Source of the DNA: Streptomyces albicerus | GTDB taxonomy: Bacteria > Actinomycetota > Actinomycetes > Streptomycetales > Streptomycetaceae | DNA: 64,000 bases | Assembly (NCBI RefSeq): GCF_008905045.1 | Contig: NZ_VWMY01000050.1 | Location: 1 to 64,000 of the forward strand | Direction: 5' to 3' | Shown: piece after piece, positions 63,745 to 64,000 of the stretch | How the letters are laid out: every line of letters starts with the position of its first letter | Numbering within the stretch: position 1 is the first letter of the stretch | The notes under the pieces: generated by a model | The model's input: only the letters and a program-made list of their open reading frames with translations | Databases searched by the model: none | What the model was told of the DNA's origin: nothing | Program-made: the position numbers and the translations under genes

Positions 63745-64000
63745 CTAAAGCACCGGCAGGTTCTTCCGCAGCTCGAACGCCGTCACCTCGGAGCGGTACT
63801 CCTCCCACTCCTGGCGCTTGTTGCGCAGGAAGAAGTCGAAGACATGCTCGCCCAGCGTCTGGGCGACCAGTTCGCTGCGTTCCATCAGGGAGAGGGCCTC
63901 GCCCAGGTTCTGGGGCAGCGGCTCGATGCCCATCGCGCGGCGCTCGGCGTCGGAGAGGGCCCAGACGTCGTCGTCGGCCCCGGGCGGGAGCTCGTAGCCC
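63745..64000 (-). CDS. Glutamine synthetase GSI-type paralogue, 3' end only
   Basis: 85 C-terminal residues, cut by the window edge. GYELPPGADDDVWALSDAER, then GIEPLPQNLGEALSLMERSELVAQTLGEHVFDFFLRNKRQEWEEYRSEVTAFELRKNLPVL, a GSI C-terminal pattern (GEAL-MERSE-V---LGEHV). It differs from the glnA product here, and at the adenylylation position it has GIEPLPQNLGEAL with no Tyr, so GlnE would not modify it. In S. coelicolor a paralogue (glnA2) lies just past glnE, probably the same gene; its family includes polyamine-glutamylating enzymes. Confidence 0.88.
   Translation of the reverse strand, partial: GYELPPGADDDVWALSDAERRAMGIEPLPQNLGEALSLMERSELVAQTLGEHVFDFFLRNKRQEWEEYRSEVTAFELRKNLPVL

Overview
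The window is about 64 kb of very GC-rich DNA (most third codon positions are G or C, GTG and TTG starts are frequent) with the gene content and small-gene families of a Streptomyces chromosome core. Direct signs are LacI-type MalR with malEFG and aglA, two kinds of glutamine synthetase (GSI glnA and eukaryote-like glnII) with glnE, MarP-like and DUF4191 membrane proteins, PspAB, and many small secreted or lipoprotein genes. I see no transposase, integrase, rRNA, tRNA or CRISPR array; the region looks like vertically inherited core DNA sprinkled with a short dispersed intergenic repeat (11 recognised copies).

Layout. 1-6 kb: 3' part of the 2-oxoacid dehydrogenase E2 gene (sucB type), a lipoprotein, an FCD-type GntR regulator and aceE (homodimeric pyruvate dehydrogenase E1). 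The gntR-aceE gap carries twin palindromes that look like operators. 6-15 kb: a WYL regulator, an SDR, a DUF4240 protein, a PGRP amidase, a MarP-like protease, a GNAT enzyme, a TIGR01777 epimerase and an FAD amine-oxidase-like protein. 15-20 kb: an NsdA-like HTH/TPR regulator, then lipB and lipA, which make the lipoyl cofactor needed by the E2 proteins at the left end, then a small conserved protein and DUF4191 and RDD membrane proteins.

20.8-30.1 kb: glnA (GSI, Tyr397 adenylylation site, GlnR-type box), htpX-pspAB, several small genes, a secreted barwin-like protein and glnII (second GlnR-type box). 30-42 kb: a possible 40-codon leader ORF before an OmpR-type DNA-binding protein, an NAD epimerase, a two-component pair, a secreted DUF1996 protein, a lipoprotein, a TPR protein, a large protein with a sigma-like N-terminus joined to an extracytoplasmic part, a TetR regulator, a CHMI-type isomerase and a receiver-PP2C phosphatase.

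42.4-56.3 kb: a complete maltodextrin/starch locus on the minus strand: an 1804-residue two-catalytic-domain amylopullulanase, a secreted alpha-amylase, alpha-glucosidase aglA, the malE-malF-malG importer, and divergent malR. CTTGC-type half-sites in front of malE/malR, the amylase and the pullulanase suggest one MalR regulon: extracellular enzymes cut starch, MalEFG imports maltodextrins and AglA hydrolyses them. 56-64 kb: a PAP2 membrane protein, divergent LysR and EamA genes, glnE (which modifies the GlnA encoded 37 kb away), two small oxidoreductase/VOC genes and the 3' end of another GSI-type glutamine synthetase gene.

Start sites were chosen by ribosome-binding site, signal peptide and family conservation; alternatives are given where they matter. 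Gene identities rest on recognising motifs and family resemblance by eye; no database search was possible.
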